A stretch of DNA of 64,000 nt, from the NCBI GenBank assembly GCA_009392215.1, contig VFGZ01000055.1, positions 1-64,000 of the forward strand. Direction: 5' to 3'. A model generated the notes under the pieces. It was not told where the DNA came from. It ran no database searches and worked only from the letters and a program-made list of their open reading frames with translations. Made by a program: the position numbers and the translations under genes. The DNA is from SAR202 cluster bacterium. GTDB lineage: Bacteria > Chloroflexota > Dehalococcoidia > Lucifugimonadales > Lucifugimonadaceae. Below, one piece after another: positions 43,486-52,097 of this stretch (positions are counted from its first letter, which is position 1; the number at the start of each line of letters is the position of its first letter).

Positions 43486-44610
43486 TTAGGTTAACTCTGG
43501 GTCCGTGTGAATTTCATGCGGGTCAATTTCATCTGGACTAAGCTCTCGGCAAAGTTTTTTGTAAACCTGTATTCGATAGCGTCCTGAATCGACCATGAGA
43601 ATACTGTCATCAGGACCAATAGTTACCGATGTGGGGTTCTTGAATCTTTTTTCATCGTCGAGATTGACAACGTTTTCCCGTATTCGAACCATGTCGAGAT
43701 TTGTCATTAGTTTTCTGATGCCGCGTTCATTAAGGGTTGCATCTCCACGGAATGACTCTATGTACATCCCCCTAGGGTTGAACATTACAACCCTATGGTT
43801 ATTGCGATCTGCAACGTATATATCTCCATGGCTATCAACGGCTACTCCGCTGGGACGATTAAGCTCACCCGGTCCGTTCCCGGATTTACCGATAACTTGC
43901 AGAAGTTCGCCATTGAGGTCAAATCGTTGCAAACGGTCATTACGCCAGTCAGCGATGACCAGAGTGTTGGTGACTGGATCTAAGGTGACGCCCCAAGGGT
44001 GGTTGAATTGACCAGGTTTGATGCCAAAAGTCCCGAATCCAGAAATGTGCTTTCCTGCCGGGCTGAATCTTTCTAACCTGTGATTCAGGGTGCTTACGAC
44101 CCAAACGTTCCCATCAGAATCCAGTGTTATTCCAGATGGACCGTTTAGTTCTCCCGGCTTATCACCTGTTTTACCCCAATGATCAACAGCCGCTCCCGTT
44201 GATGAGTCAAATCTGGCTACTACGCCTGCATGCTCGTCAGTTACGTAAAGTACTCCGTTATTGTCGATTGTGCACATAACCGGCGATGGAAGAGTTTCTG
44301 AACCAACCTCATCTAATTCACCTGATAATGAGATTACGATATCGTTCTCATAGCCATCATCATTGAGGCGCACGCGGACGAAACGACTTCTGGGAACCGC
44401 AGTTCCTGATTCGGAGAAGCGATTTATTACATATAGCCATCCATCAGGACCTACGGCTACGTCTTGAGGACCCTTGAAACCACCTTGCGCCAGTCTTTGA
44501 CCAAGCGATATCTCATAACGATGACCAATGCGCAGCATTGGTGGATACAGGTTAATAGGATCAAACGTTTCTGAGTTGTGACCAATATTTGGAGTGGTTG
44601 TTGTCGTCAT
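43486..44610 (-). CDS. NHL-repeat six-bladed beta-propeller protein
   Basis: A 374-residue protein with about six NHL repeats, each with a GV-x-D/V-G-N-x-YV-D/A-x-x-N-HR pattern (for example GPSGITLDSDGNVWVVST and RPSGVAVDSHGDIYVADR). Propellers of this type bind ligands or carry peptidyl-alpha-hydroxyglycine lyase or lactonase activity. No signal peptide is present, and the N terminus is Thr-rich and polar. It starts at ATG 44610, 23 bases after the DUF1501 stop. It is the last gene of a leftward run with the DUF1501 and DUF1800 genes, so a shared function is likely. Confidence 0.85.
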   Translation of the reverse strand: MTTTTTPNIGHNSETFDPINLYPPMLRIGHRYEISLGQRLAQGGFKGPQDVAVGPDGWLYVINRFSESGTAVPRSRFVRVRLNDDGYENDIVISLSGELDEVGSETLPSPVMCTIDNNGVLYVTDEHAGVVARFDSSTGAAVDHWGKTGDKPGELNGPSGITLDSDGNVWVVSTLNHRLERFSPAGKHISGFGTFGIKPGQFNHPWGVTLDPVTNTLVIADWRNDRLQRFDLNGELLQVIGKSGNGPGELNRPSGVAVDSHGDIYVADRNNHRVVMFNPRGMYIESFRGDATLNERGIRKLMTNLDMVRIRENVVNLDDEKRFKNPTSVTIGPDDSILMVDSGRYRIQVYKKLCRELSPDEIDPHEIHTDPELT

Positions 44611-44633
44611 GGGATCATTCTTTCGAACAGAGA

Positions 44634-45815
44634 CTACAAAGGGTTTAGGATTCCTTCAAACTTTTCGAATTTACCGTTCACTATGGGTTCTGGTTGGACA
44701 TTTAGCCAGTCGTCCAGAATCGACGAATAAGTTGAACGGAAATCGTTGTTATAAGCCATGTCTCCGCTTACCTGGTTGGCTGGAGAGAGACTTGGGTATT
44801 CGCCGTATAGGCCTCCGTTTACCCGTTTACCGATTAGTAACGCGCCTCCACCAGAACCATGGTCGGTTCCATTTCCATTGTCTCTAACACGTCTTCCAAA
44901 TTCGGAAAAAACTAGCATGATTACTTCTTCATCTGCATTGTGATGTCGAAGATCGCTGAAAAAATCGTCGACAGCACGAGACACCTGCCCCCACAGTTTT
45001 GTCTGGGTCTGTATCTGGCTTCCATGTACGTCATACCCGCCATGTTGGGCATAAAAAACCCTTGTTCCTATGCCAGATAAATGAACTTGCGCAATCCCTC
45101 GCAGGCTTTGTGAAAGTGGGTCATCTGCGTATTCAACGTTTGACTTGTACTGGTTAGACACGTCACTAAGAGCCTCGATGCCAGCCATTGCATCAGTGCC
45201 GGTCTGTCCAATGTGTTTCATGATCATCGCAGCTTCATCAAACTCTTCTGGTGTGTACATGCGTGTAAAGGCGTTTAATGCCCGACGCTGTGCTTTGCCT
45301 GCCAGTGAGGTCAATAGTCCATAACTCTCTAGTTCGGTTACCGATATGGCCGGCGTACCACTCAAGTACATTGCACGTGGTAGCCCTGATCCGAAACTTA
45401 CTCCCGTGACCACGTTATGTTTTTTAGGATCCAGTTCTCTTATGGTCCTCCCAAGCCAACCTTCGCTGCTAAATTTATGTGGTTCTGCAGTGTGCCATAT
45501 ATCCATTGACCTGAAGTGGGATCGATCGGGATCCGGGTATCCGATTCCTTGAATTATCGCTACATCACCCTTGTCATAAAGAGATTTGATTGCTGCCATA
45601 GATGGATGAAATCCCACATGGTTGTTTATGTGGAGAATTTCATCTTCAGGTAGCCCGACTGTTTTTCGGAAATCGTAATAAAGGGTGTCTCCGTACGGTA
45701 CGACTGTGTTCATGAAGTCGTTTCCACCTGAAAGCTGTAGTACTACTAGTGTCGGTGTTGGGGATTTTTTGTTTCCGTTGATGTTAATTGACATTGTTAC
45801 CGCTTTCTTGCGCAT
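44634..45815 (-). CDS. DUF1501-family protein without an export signal
   Basis: A 393-residue DUF1501 protein, a member (as I recall) of the alkaline phosphatase/sulfatase clan. LVVLQLSGGNDFMNTVVPY is the opening metal-site segment, GYPDPDRSHFRSMDIWHT the region corresponding to the nucleophile, and TDHGSGGGALL plus VFSEFGRRVRDNGNGTDHG the late metal ligands. Most DUF1501 proteins have a Tat signal; none is seen here. The ATG at 45815 and one at 45794 are both possible, neither with a strong ribosome site. It lies between the DUF1800 gene (45 bases upstream) and the NHL gene (23 bases downstream). Confidence 0.85.
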   Translation of the reverse strand: MRKKAVTMSININGNKKSPTPTLVVLQLSGGNDFMNTVVPYGDTLYYDFRKTVGLPEDEILHINNHVGFHPSMAAIKSLYDKGDVAIIQGIGYPDPDRSHFRSMDIWHTAEPHKFSSEGWLGRTIRELDPKKHNVVTGVSFGSGLPRAMYLSGTPAISVTELESYGLLTSLAGKAQRRALNAFTRMYTPEEFDEAAMIMKHIGQTGTDAMAGIEALSDVSNQYKSNVEYADDPLSQSLRGIAQVHLSGIGTRVFYAQHGGYDVHGSQIQTQTKLWGQVSRAVDDFFSDLRHHNADEEVIMLVFSEFGRRVRDNGNGTDHGSGGGALLIGKRVNGGLYGEYPSLSPANQVSGDMAYNNDFRSTYSSILDDWLNVQPEPIVNGKFEKFEGILNPL

Positions 45816-45860
45816 ATCCCTGAATCAGTGGTAGTTCTTGTGAATATCTGATTGAATTAT

Positions 45861-47222
45861 TCATAACATTTGATATTCCTTCGAAGTACTTATCATGGTC
45901 AGTACTTCGGCTACTGCGTTAGTGAGTTCTGGTCCTTCACATTTGACGTTGTCATCTAATGACAATTCCTGCAGAAGTACTGTCCTTGTGGATTCATCAA
46001 GGTCAACGCATGCAAATTCGATTGCGCATAAATCCAGAAGATTTTCTCGGGTGATGGTCGAATGCTTGGCGCCAATTCTGTTGGAAATTTCGATAATTCC
46101 AGGTGATTTGGTATCACTTAGCTTTTCTGCAGCGAAGTTCAATCTTTCCACCAGGAATGCTGAATCTATCCATTCTCTACCTGTATGCCATCCTTCAACT
46201 GTAGGAGGATTCAACAGTTCCTGCCCCATCATGGATGAAAGTTCTGCGAGTTTGGCAAGCCCGAATTGTTGTGGGCTTCGGTGCTGTCCAGCTAGTTGCA
46301 CTGTGCCGACAATGAACTCTATTGGGCTTTTAACCCGGTTGAATCTTGATGATTTGAAGAAATCAGAGTTGAAAACGAAACGTAGCACGTCACGTATTTC
46401 ATATTTGTTGGTTAAATAGATATTGGCTATCTGATCTACTGCACTTTGATCTATTTCATCTGCGACAAAAAACTTGTAAATCTCTTGAGCTACGAATTTG
46501 CTTGTTGCAGGCTGTTTGACAATGATTTCAATCACGTCATCGCCGTTGAAATTTCCTGTTTCGCCTAGGAATGTTTTTTCAGTATCGTCGTGGTCGTCAC
46601 TTCTGTACACAAATTTTGATGGCCAGTACCCTGTTGGATAGCGAGGCAGAACGTGCGTTATTGTCCAACCACTGAAAGCCCTGGCACACGATCTGACGTC
46701 TTCTTCGGTGTAATTTCCTCGCCCCATGCTGAATAGTTCGAGTAGTTCTCTACCGTAGTTTTCATTCACTGCATCCGCGTGGTTAGTTTGTTGGTCGAGC
46801 CAATAGAGCATGGCTGGATCCCGAGATAGTTTTTGTAATAGAGTTTGAAAGTTATCAAGACCGTGCTCTCGTAGCATTTCATATTGTTCGGTCATCATGG
46901 GTCCGTTGGTAACTTTGGCCCATCCTGTAGCGAATATCCCGTGCCACATCAGCGCTATTTTTTCTTCCAACGGGTTTCTAGTGTTGATCATTCGGAAAAC
47001 CCATTTCACAGCCGACCAGCGTGGTGATTCTTCATCACAATGTTCCGAGTGAAAACGGTCTAACAGGTCTTCGTATGCTTCCTCGTTTTGGGTTGGGGCC
47101 AGAAGATTCTCGACGGTTTTTTCGTAACCAGCTTGTAATGCTGAATCTATGTCCGAATGATTTGCACTAAATCCGGTTCTTCTGAGCAAATGCGCAATAA
47201 GTTCACGGTCTTCGTTCGACAT
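45861..47222 (-). CDS. DUF1800-family protein
   Basis: A 453-residue DUF1800 protein, the common partner of DUF1501. LIAHLLRRTGFS at the start, LMWHGIFATGWAKV, NENYGRELLELFSMGRGNYTEEDV and ARAFSGWTI are family landmarks. No export signal is visible. I choose ATG at 47222 because GGAG lies six bases upstream; an in-frame start at 47294 would add 24 residues with no family match. Function unknown; the DUF1800/DUF1501 pair usually accompanies secreted degradative systems in Planctomycetes and Bacteroidetes. Here the pair is followed by an NHL propeller and preceded by a radical SAM maturase. Confidence 0.87.
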   Translation of the reverse strand: MSNEDRELIAHLLRRTGFSANHSDIDSALQAGYEKTVENLLAPTQNEEAYEDLLDRFHSEHCDEESPRWSAVKWVFRMINTRNPLEEKIALMWHGIFATGWAKVTNGPMMTEQYEMLREHGLDNFQTLLQKLSRDPAMLYWLDQQTNHADAVNENYGRELLELFSMGRGNYTEEDVRSCARAFSGWTITHVLPRYPTGYWPSKFVYRSDDHDDTEKTFLGETGNFNGDDVIEIIVKQPATSKFVAQEIYKFFVADEIDQSAVDQIANIYLTNKYEIRDVLRFVFNSDFFKSSRFNRVKSPIEFIVGTVQLAGQHRSPQQFGLAKLAELSSMMGQELLNPPTVEGWHTGREWIDSAFLVERLNFAAEKLSDTKSPGIIEISNRIGAKHSTITRENLLDLCAIEFACVDLDESTRTVLLQELSLDDNVKCEGPELTNAVAEVLTMISTSKEYQML

Positions 47223-47472
47223 AAGAGGCTCCACTACGATTAATGATATATCGCCGGCATTATGGCATGAAATCTGTACAAGCGCACCTGTCAATTTATT
47301 GGCGTATTACTTGAACATAAAGTTTGCATCGAGCGTCTTAATTTTTTCGACGGGCAATTTTTTTTACAACAATGCCGAGTATGGGAGAAATATCTGATTT
47401 TCGACTGGTTATTGAGATTGCAAATTGTCAAACTTCCCGCCTGTGCCTGAGCGCGCCAGTTGATGAACTTAC

Positions 47473-48822
47473 CTAAGATGATCCATGGCATCGTTTGAAT
47501 TTTTTACCACTATCACAGGGGCAATTATCGTTGCGTCCTACTCCTGTGTATGGATTGGGCGATGACTCTGGTATGAGACTGGTTTTCTGCATTATGTTTG
47601 CAGCTGGCTGGCCATTTCTAAGTTCGTTGACCATTGCCTTCATGTAGGGTTGGGTGTGCCCGAAGAATGTCTTGTAACCTGCGCAAAGATAGTTCAATCC
47701 ATCTTCACCATCGGGAGTCTTAATAAATCGCTGTTTGGGACAGCCCCCATTACAAGCGAAGCGGAATTCACATTTTCGACAGTATTCTGGTAGCGTATCT
47801 CTTTTATCGGTTCCGAATTTACGCTGCTTTGGGCTTTCTGCCATTTCGCGAATGGTTGTATCTGCTACATTACCGAGGTTGTATTCTGGATATACAAAAT
47901 GATCACATGAATACACATCTCCATTATGTTCTATGATCATTGCATCACCGCAAGTTTCTGCGAATATGCAAAGCCCCGGATTTTGTCCCATCCAGCCTGC
48001 TAGGGTGGTGTCGAAAATTTGTATGAAGTACTGTCCGATATCCTTTCGCACCCACTGATCGAACACGCCATTTAAAAATCGTCCGTACTGTTCGGACCCC
48101 ACAGACCATTCAGTGACGGTTGCACCATCTCTGAATTCGGGTCCAACCAACTGTAGGAAATGGGCAGGTAATTTATCGGCTACTCGTTCGACTATTGGGA
48201 TGAATTGCAGGAAATGACTGCCTACTTCTCTAGTGAGGAACTGGTATAGCTCCTTAGGGTGGTCTGCATTGTGTTTATGTAACACCGTAAGTGTGTTGAA
48301 TTCCACATTGTGCTTTTTGAGCACTTCGATGCCGGCCATCACCTTGTCCCAGGTCGGCTCACCGCCACGTCCGACTCTGTATCGATTGTGAATATCTTCA
48401 GGTCCGTCTATGGAAACACCAATGAGGAATTTTTCTTTTGCGAGAAACTCGCCCCATTCGTCGTCTATCAGGATTGCATTGGTCTGAAAAGCATTTGAAA
48501 TTTGTTTGTTGCCAGCGTATTGCTTTTGAAGCTTTACGGCTTTGCGGTAGAAATCGACCCCCAATAACGTAGGCTCTCCGCCCTGCCACGCAAAGTTTAC
48601 GACTGGGATGTCTTGAGCCTCTATGTATTGTTTTACATAAGCCTCGAGTTCTTCGTCGCCCATTTTCCACTGTCCGCGGGCTTTGTCTGGATAGAGTTTC
48701 TCTTTTTCAAGGTAGAAGCAATATGTGCAATCGATATTACAAATAGCTCCGCTGGGCTTTGCCATGACGTGCACGGCGAGCGGTCTTTTCATTTTTGGAC
48801 GGTTTTGATGGATTGTAGTCAT
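47473..48822 (-). CDS. Anaerobic sulfatase-maturase-type radical SAM/SPASM enzyme with C-terminal SEC-C zinc motif
   Basis: A 449-residue radical SAM protein. The SAM [4Fe-4S] cluster Cys are 28, 32 and 35 in CNIDCTYC. The barrel has NFAWQGGEPTLLG and FLIGVSIDGPEDIHNRYR. A SPASM domain (about 270-390) supplies further cluster Cys, with CGDAMIIEHNGDVYSCDHF and CRKCEFRFACNGGCPKQR. Residues 429-449 form a SEC-C motif with Cys434, Cys436, Cys445 and His446. Such enzymes convert a Cys or Ser in sulfatases to formylglycine. No sulfatase is in the window, but DUF1501 downstream has a sulfatase-like fold. ATG 48822; an ATG at 48792 is also possible. Confidence 0.9.
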   Translation of the reverse strand: MTTIHQNRPKMKRPLAVHVMAKPSGAICNIDCTYCFYLEKEKLYPDKARGQWKMGDEELEAYVKQYIEAQDIPVVNFAWQGGEPTLLGVDFYRKAVKLQKQYAGNKQISNAFQTNAILIDDEWGEFLAKEKFLIGVSIDGPEDIHNRYRVGRGGEPTWDKVMAGIEVLKKHNVEFNTLTVLHKHNADHPKELYQFLTREVGSHFLQFIPIVERVADKLPAHFLQLVGPEFRDGATVTEWSVGSEQYGRFLNGVFDQWVRKDIGQYFIQIFDTTLAGWMGQNPGLCIFAETCGDAMIIEHNGDVYSCDHFVYPEYNLGNVADTTIREMAESPKQRKFGTDKRDTLPEYCRKCEFRFACNGGCPKQRFIKTPDGEDGLNYLCAGYKTFFGHTQPYMKAMVNELRNGQPAANIMQKTSLIPESSPNPYTGVGRNDNCPCDSGKKFKRCHGSS

Positions 48823-48850
48823 TGATAGGGTTTGGTGATTGTATGGGATT

Positions 48851-49696
48851 TTACGATGGGGTTGGTGTATGGTCGCTAAACCATAGGGCTTGGGCAGTTT
48901 TACCTAGAATCGCTTTTTGGTCACTTTTTGAAAGACTTAATTCATCGGTAAATAGTGAAAGGTTTTGTGCATAGCTTGTACCTTTCGACCAAAGCGAGTT
49001 TGGGAAATTCGATCCCCACACGCATCTATTAGGAGTAAATGTATCGATTACCTGCTTCAAAAGTCCGTGCATGTCTTCATGGGGGTACACTCGTGCGGAG
49101 CCGTGAGTTCCGCTGGTCAATTTGGCGTACACGTTGGGAAGGCTTGACAATTTTTTCATGGAGTTGAGAGTTGATTCGGTCTTTCTGGTCGAATTAAGCA
49201 TCAGGCAGTGATCTATTACGATTCGGAGGTCATCCAATTTAAGGGATAGTTTTTCGATCTGCGATACCAGATCAAGATTATCCATAATCATGCAATTGAC
49301 AACTATTCCGAGATCACGGGCTTTGGCCCAAAGCCTTTCCACATTATTGGAGTGAATGTTCCCGTCTTTGTCTGGCGTGCCTCTCAAGCCACGGACAAAA
49401 TGATTCTTGACTGCGTCTTCAAGAATTTCGAGGTGTCCTTCGTCGTCAGGATTCAAAGTCACAACTCCGGTAGCCCATTCAGAGAACCGACGGGTTGAGT
49501 CCAAAATATAGCGATTGTCCCATCCGTAGAACGTACCGGTTTGTATGAAAACCGCACGGTCAACTCCTGCTGAATCCATTTTGAGTTTTAAATCCTCTGC
49601 CGTTGCTGGCTCTCCAGGATTCCAAGGGTCATTGATGGTTGGATATTTGTTTCGATTATTTGAATAAATATGTGGATGAGCGTCGACGATATGCAT
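48851..49696 (-). CDS. TIM-barrel amidohydrolase (LigI/ACMSD-type)
   Basis: A 281-residue amidohydrolase of the amidohydrolase-2 group. His7 and His9 in VDAHPHIYS are metal ligands, VIDHCLML holds a later His, and WGSNFPNSLW replaces the usual G-S-D-F-P with Asn at the catalytic Asp position. Members hydrolyse lactones (LigI) or decarboxylate aromatic acids. The Asp-to-Asn change makes normal catalysis doubtful or the subgroup distinct. I start at ATG 49696; an in-frame TTG at 49708 is less likely. It lies 28 bases before the maturase start on the same strand, so it may be cotranscribed. Confidence 0.8.
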   Translation of the reverse strand: MHIVDAHPHIYSNNRNKYPTINDPWNPGEPATAEDLKLKMDSAGVDRAVFIQTGTFYGWDNRYILDSTRRFSEWATGVVTLNPDDEGHLEILEDAVKNHFVRGLRGTPDKDGNIHSNNVERLWAKARDLGIVVNCMIMDNLDLVSQIEKLSLKLDDLRIVIDHCLMLNSTRKTESTLNSMKKLSSLPNVYAKLTSGTHGSARVYPHEDMHGLLKQVIDTFTPNRCVWGSNFPNSLWSKGTSYAQNLSLFTDELSLSKSDQKAILGKTAQALWFSDHTPTPS

Positions 49697-49778
49697 TTTT
49701 CTTATCAAGTTATTGGAAGATTTAAGATTTTCACTTTAGTTGTTGTGGTTGAGATTTAATACTTGATTATCTATGTGT

Positions 49779-50897
49779 TTATCGGTTGAATCTTTCCGGC
49801 CTATAGGGTGCGAGTATTTCCGTTTCGACGCCTGTTTTAATTTCTAAGGCGGCTATTTCTCCTATCAAAGGGGCGAGAGTTACACCTGAGTGAGTGTAAG
49901 AGATATATGCGTTTGGAGTTGATACTAGACGTCCGAGTACGGGCAGGCCATCGGGAGGCATTGGCCTTAAGGCGGAGCGCACCTCTTGGACTCTGAGATC
50001 TCTTGTCGAGGGTAGGTATTTGGCCGTTTCTTGGATAAGCATTTCTGCATCCTCTATAGATTTGTCCGCAATTGAGCCTGAGTGCGTGCCGCCGTGAATC
50101 ATTACCCGCCCGTCAGTTAGTTGTCGTGAGTTGATCAGGACACCTTCTAAATCTCTCGGGCTGTGCATCGCGGCGATGGAATTAAATAAAGGTTCGGTCA
50201 AAATATTGGTGATAACTGTTGCGCCTGGAGAATGGATGTTTTGAAATTTATATCCCAACATCTCTGCAATCTTTGGGGTTTCTGTACCAGCAGCTATTAC
50301 GACGGAGTCGCACGGGTACGTGTCTTTTGTCGTGACCACGTGACTGATTGAATTACGGTCTTTGATGAAGTTTGTTACCGATTCGTTTGTATGTATCAAG
50401 CCTCCGGTTTGTCTGACTGATGAGAGGCATCCATCTACGACTTTTTCTGGGTCTACATGTCCATCAGAATCTGTATAAGACACCGAAGTAGGATTCCCGA
50501 AACATATACCAGGTTCTAATTCAGTGGCTTCTTCAAGAGATATCTCACGGATTGAGTAACCCCACTCCTGTAGTTCGGTGATTCTAGAACGAAATTGCAT
50601 CGCCCCTGTTTCCGTGGCTGACCAACGCATTTCACCGCCCCATACCAATCCTATATCTGTCTGTAGATCATCTTCGAATCTTCTCCACATATCCTGAGAT
50701 CTACGGTTTAATTCGTGATATCCGAACGGATGTTTATCTCGTGCGTTTATCCATGCGTAAGAAACTTTTGAGGCTTGCTGTGCTGGTTGTTGGGATTCAA
50801 TAACATCCACTTGCATACCACTCTTTGCAAGATGAAAAGCTATTGAAGCACCTACAATGCCTCCACCGATAACGATCGTGTGTTTTGGATGGGTCAT
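49779..50897 (-). CDS. FAD-dependent oxidoreductase, DAO/glycine oxidase type
   Basis: A 372-residue flavoprotein. The dinucleotide motif is VIGGGIVGASIAFHLAKSG near residues 9-27, with Glu at the end of the second strand (VIESQQP). SDGHVDPEKVVDG and VIAAGTETPKIAEML are typical of DAO/DadA and glycine oxidases. The C-terminal HSGVTLAPLIGEIAALEI closes the FAD domain. It oxidises an amino group of a D- or N-substituted amino acid to an imine. Its ATGA overlaps the end of enolase paralog 3 by four bases. Genes for amide hydrolysis nearby fit an amino-acid product. Confidence 0.87.
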   Translation of the reverse strand: MTHPKHTIVIGGGIVGASIAFHLAKSGMQVDVIESQQPAQQASKVSYAWINARDKHPFGYHELNRRSQDMWRRFEDDLQTDIGLVWGGEMRWSATETGAMQFRSRITELQEWGYSIREISLEEATELEPGICFGNPTSVSYTDSDGHVDPEKVVDGCLSSVRQTGGLIHTNESVTNFIKDRNSISHVVTTKDTYPCDSVVIAAGTETPKIAEMLGYKFQNIHSPGATVITNILTEPLFNSIAAMHSPRDLEGVLINSRQLTDGRVMIHGGTHSGSIADKSIEDAEMLIQETAKYLPSTRDLRVQEVRSALRPMPPDGLPVLGRLVSTPNAYISYTHSGVTLAPLIGEIAALEIKTGVETEILAPYRPERFNR

Positions 50898-52096
50898 CTG
50901 ATAGAGTCCTCAGGCGAGAGATAAGTAACCCGAGATTGATTTCCGTGCTCCCACGGGACAATCCAATCCTCATGTACTTCTAATCCGAATCCTGGCGCGT
51001 CAGATGGGATAACCGTTCCGTTTTCAGGTATGGAAACGCCCGGTAAAAGCCTATCGCCGAGAGCTTGCCCAACATTTGTATCCATAAACCATTCAGCCAA
51101 AGATGATTCAGGCATGGACATTGCAAAGTGCTGACCCCATGCGGTATTGCCACCCATGTGAGTAATAGTTTCTATTCCTGCAGCTTCAGCATTTGTGTAT
51201 ATCTTCAAGGTTTCTGACAGTCCACCTGTGTATTCGATGTCGGGCTGGAGGATGTCGGCAGCTCTTGCTGAAATCAATTGGTGGAAACTTTTGCGTCCAT
51301 AGTGATGCTCACCTGTTGCCAGTGCTGTCCAGGTCATTGCACGTTTTAGTTCGATGTAACCTTCAAGGTCCCATGGTGGTAGAGGTTCTTCAAACCATCT
51401 CAGATTGTATGGGCGAAGTCGTTCTGCTACTCGGAGTGCTAAATCCGTATTGAACGACATGACTGGATTGAATGTCAGTTCCGCATTTTCGCCTACTATT
51501 TCTCTGGATTTTGCAACATGCTCTTCAAGCTTTTTGAGTCCTTCAGATCCTTCTTCGTAAAAAAATGGGTTACTGATTTTGAATCTCTTAAAGCCAAGCT
51601 CTTTCATCCATTCAAGATCGTCACCGGTAGCGTACAGTTCGACCGCTTCTCGGCTGGGACCACCGATGAGTTCGAAAACGGGCCTGCTCAGTAATTTACC
51701 TTTTAGATCCCACAGTGCCAGGTCGACGCCACTCTGAGCTGCGGTTGCAATGCCGCCCTGAAATCCTTCACTTGAACGCCAGATCAAATCGTTTATTAAT
51801 TCAATGGCGAGCGCGTTTTTCCCTTCTATCAGTGGAGCAATGAAGTAGTCAATTAAAGACGCGCCGACTTGTCCGTGGGCGAAAGATCCTAGACCAAACG
51901 TACCGTCTTCAGCGGTAATTTGGACCCAGGCTTTTTTTGTTGTCCCTGGCTTATGACCGTCTACTCGCGTAAATTCTGGATATCTTGCAATGGGATTTGA
52001 TCGTATTGCATGGGTGTTCCATCCGGGTCTAGTATCGGGACCAGGTGTGATTAGTGGTGTGTTTATTTGTACACAGCGAACAGTTTTTATCTTCAT
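50894..52096 (-). CDS. Enolase-superfamily protein 3, rhamnonate-dehydratase-like, Asn at first metal-ligand position
   Basis: A 400-residue protein. SGVDLALWDLKGKLLSRPVF and the ELYATGDD segment match the L-rhamnonate dehydratase subgroup. The first metal-ligand position reads LTFNPVMSFN, with Asn where RhamD has Asp; Glu in RWFEEPL and Glu in LATGEHHYG follow. The first catalytic strand is FKRFKISNP. His is present in THMGGNTAWGQHF. I use ATG at 52096, one base after the TGA of paralog 4; the ATG at 52135 overlaps that gene and adds unmatched residues. Paralog 4 and this gene are tandem duplicates. The Asn suggests altered metal binding or a different substrate. Confidence 0.85.
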   Translation of the reverse strand: MKIKTVRCVQINTPLITPGPDTRPGWNTHAIRSNPIARYPEFTRVDGHKPGTTKKAWVQITAEDGTFGLGSFAHGQVGASLIDYFIAPLIEGKNALAIELINDLIWRSSEGFQGGIATAAQSGVDLALWDLKGKLLSRPVFELIGGPSREAVELYATGDDLEWMKELGFKRFKISNPFFYEEGSEGLKKLEEHVAKSREIVGENAELTFNPVMSFNTDLALRVAERLRPYNLRWFEEPLPPWDLEGYIELKRAMTWTALATGEHHYGRKSFHQLISARAADILQPDIEYTGGLSETLKIYTNAEAAGIETITHMGGNTAWGQHFAMSMPESSLAEWFMDTNVGQALGDRLLPGVSIPENGTVIPSDAPGFGLEVHEDWIVPWEHGNQSRVTYLSPEDSIR

Positions 52097-52097
52097 A

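Noticed and set aside
48851-49696. Second thought of a sulfatase target gene beside the maturase
   Set aside because: The gene upstream of the maturase is a TIM-barrel amidohydrolase with HPH metal ligands, not an alkaline-phosphatase-fold sulfatase, and no C-x-P-x-R motif is present.
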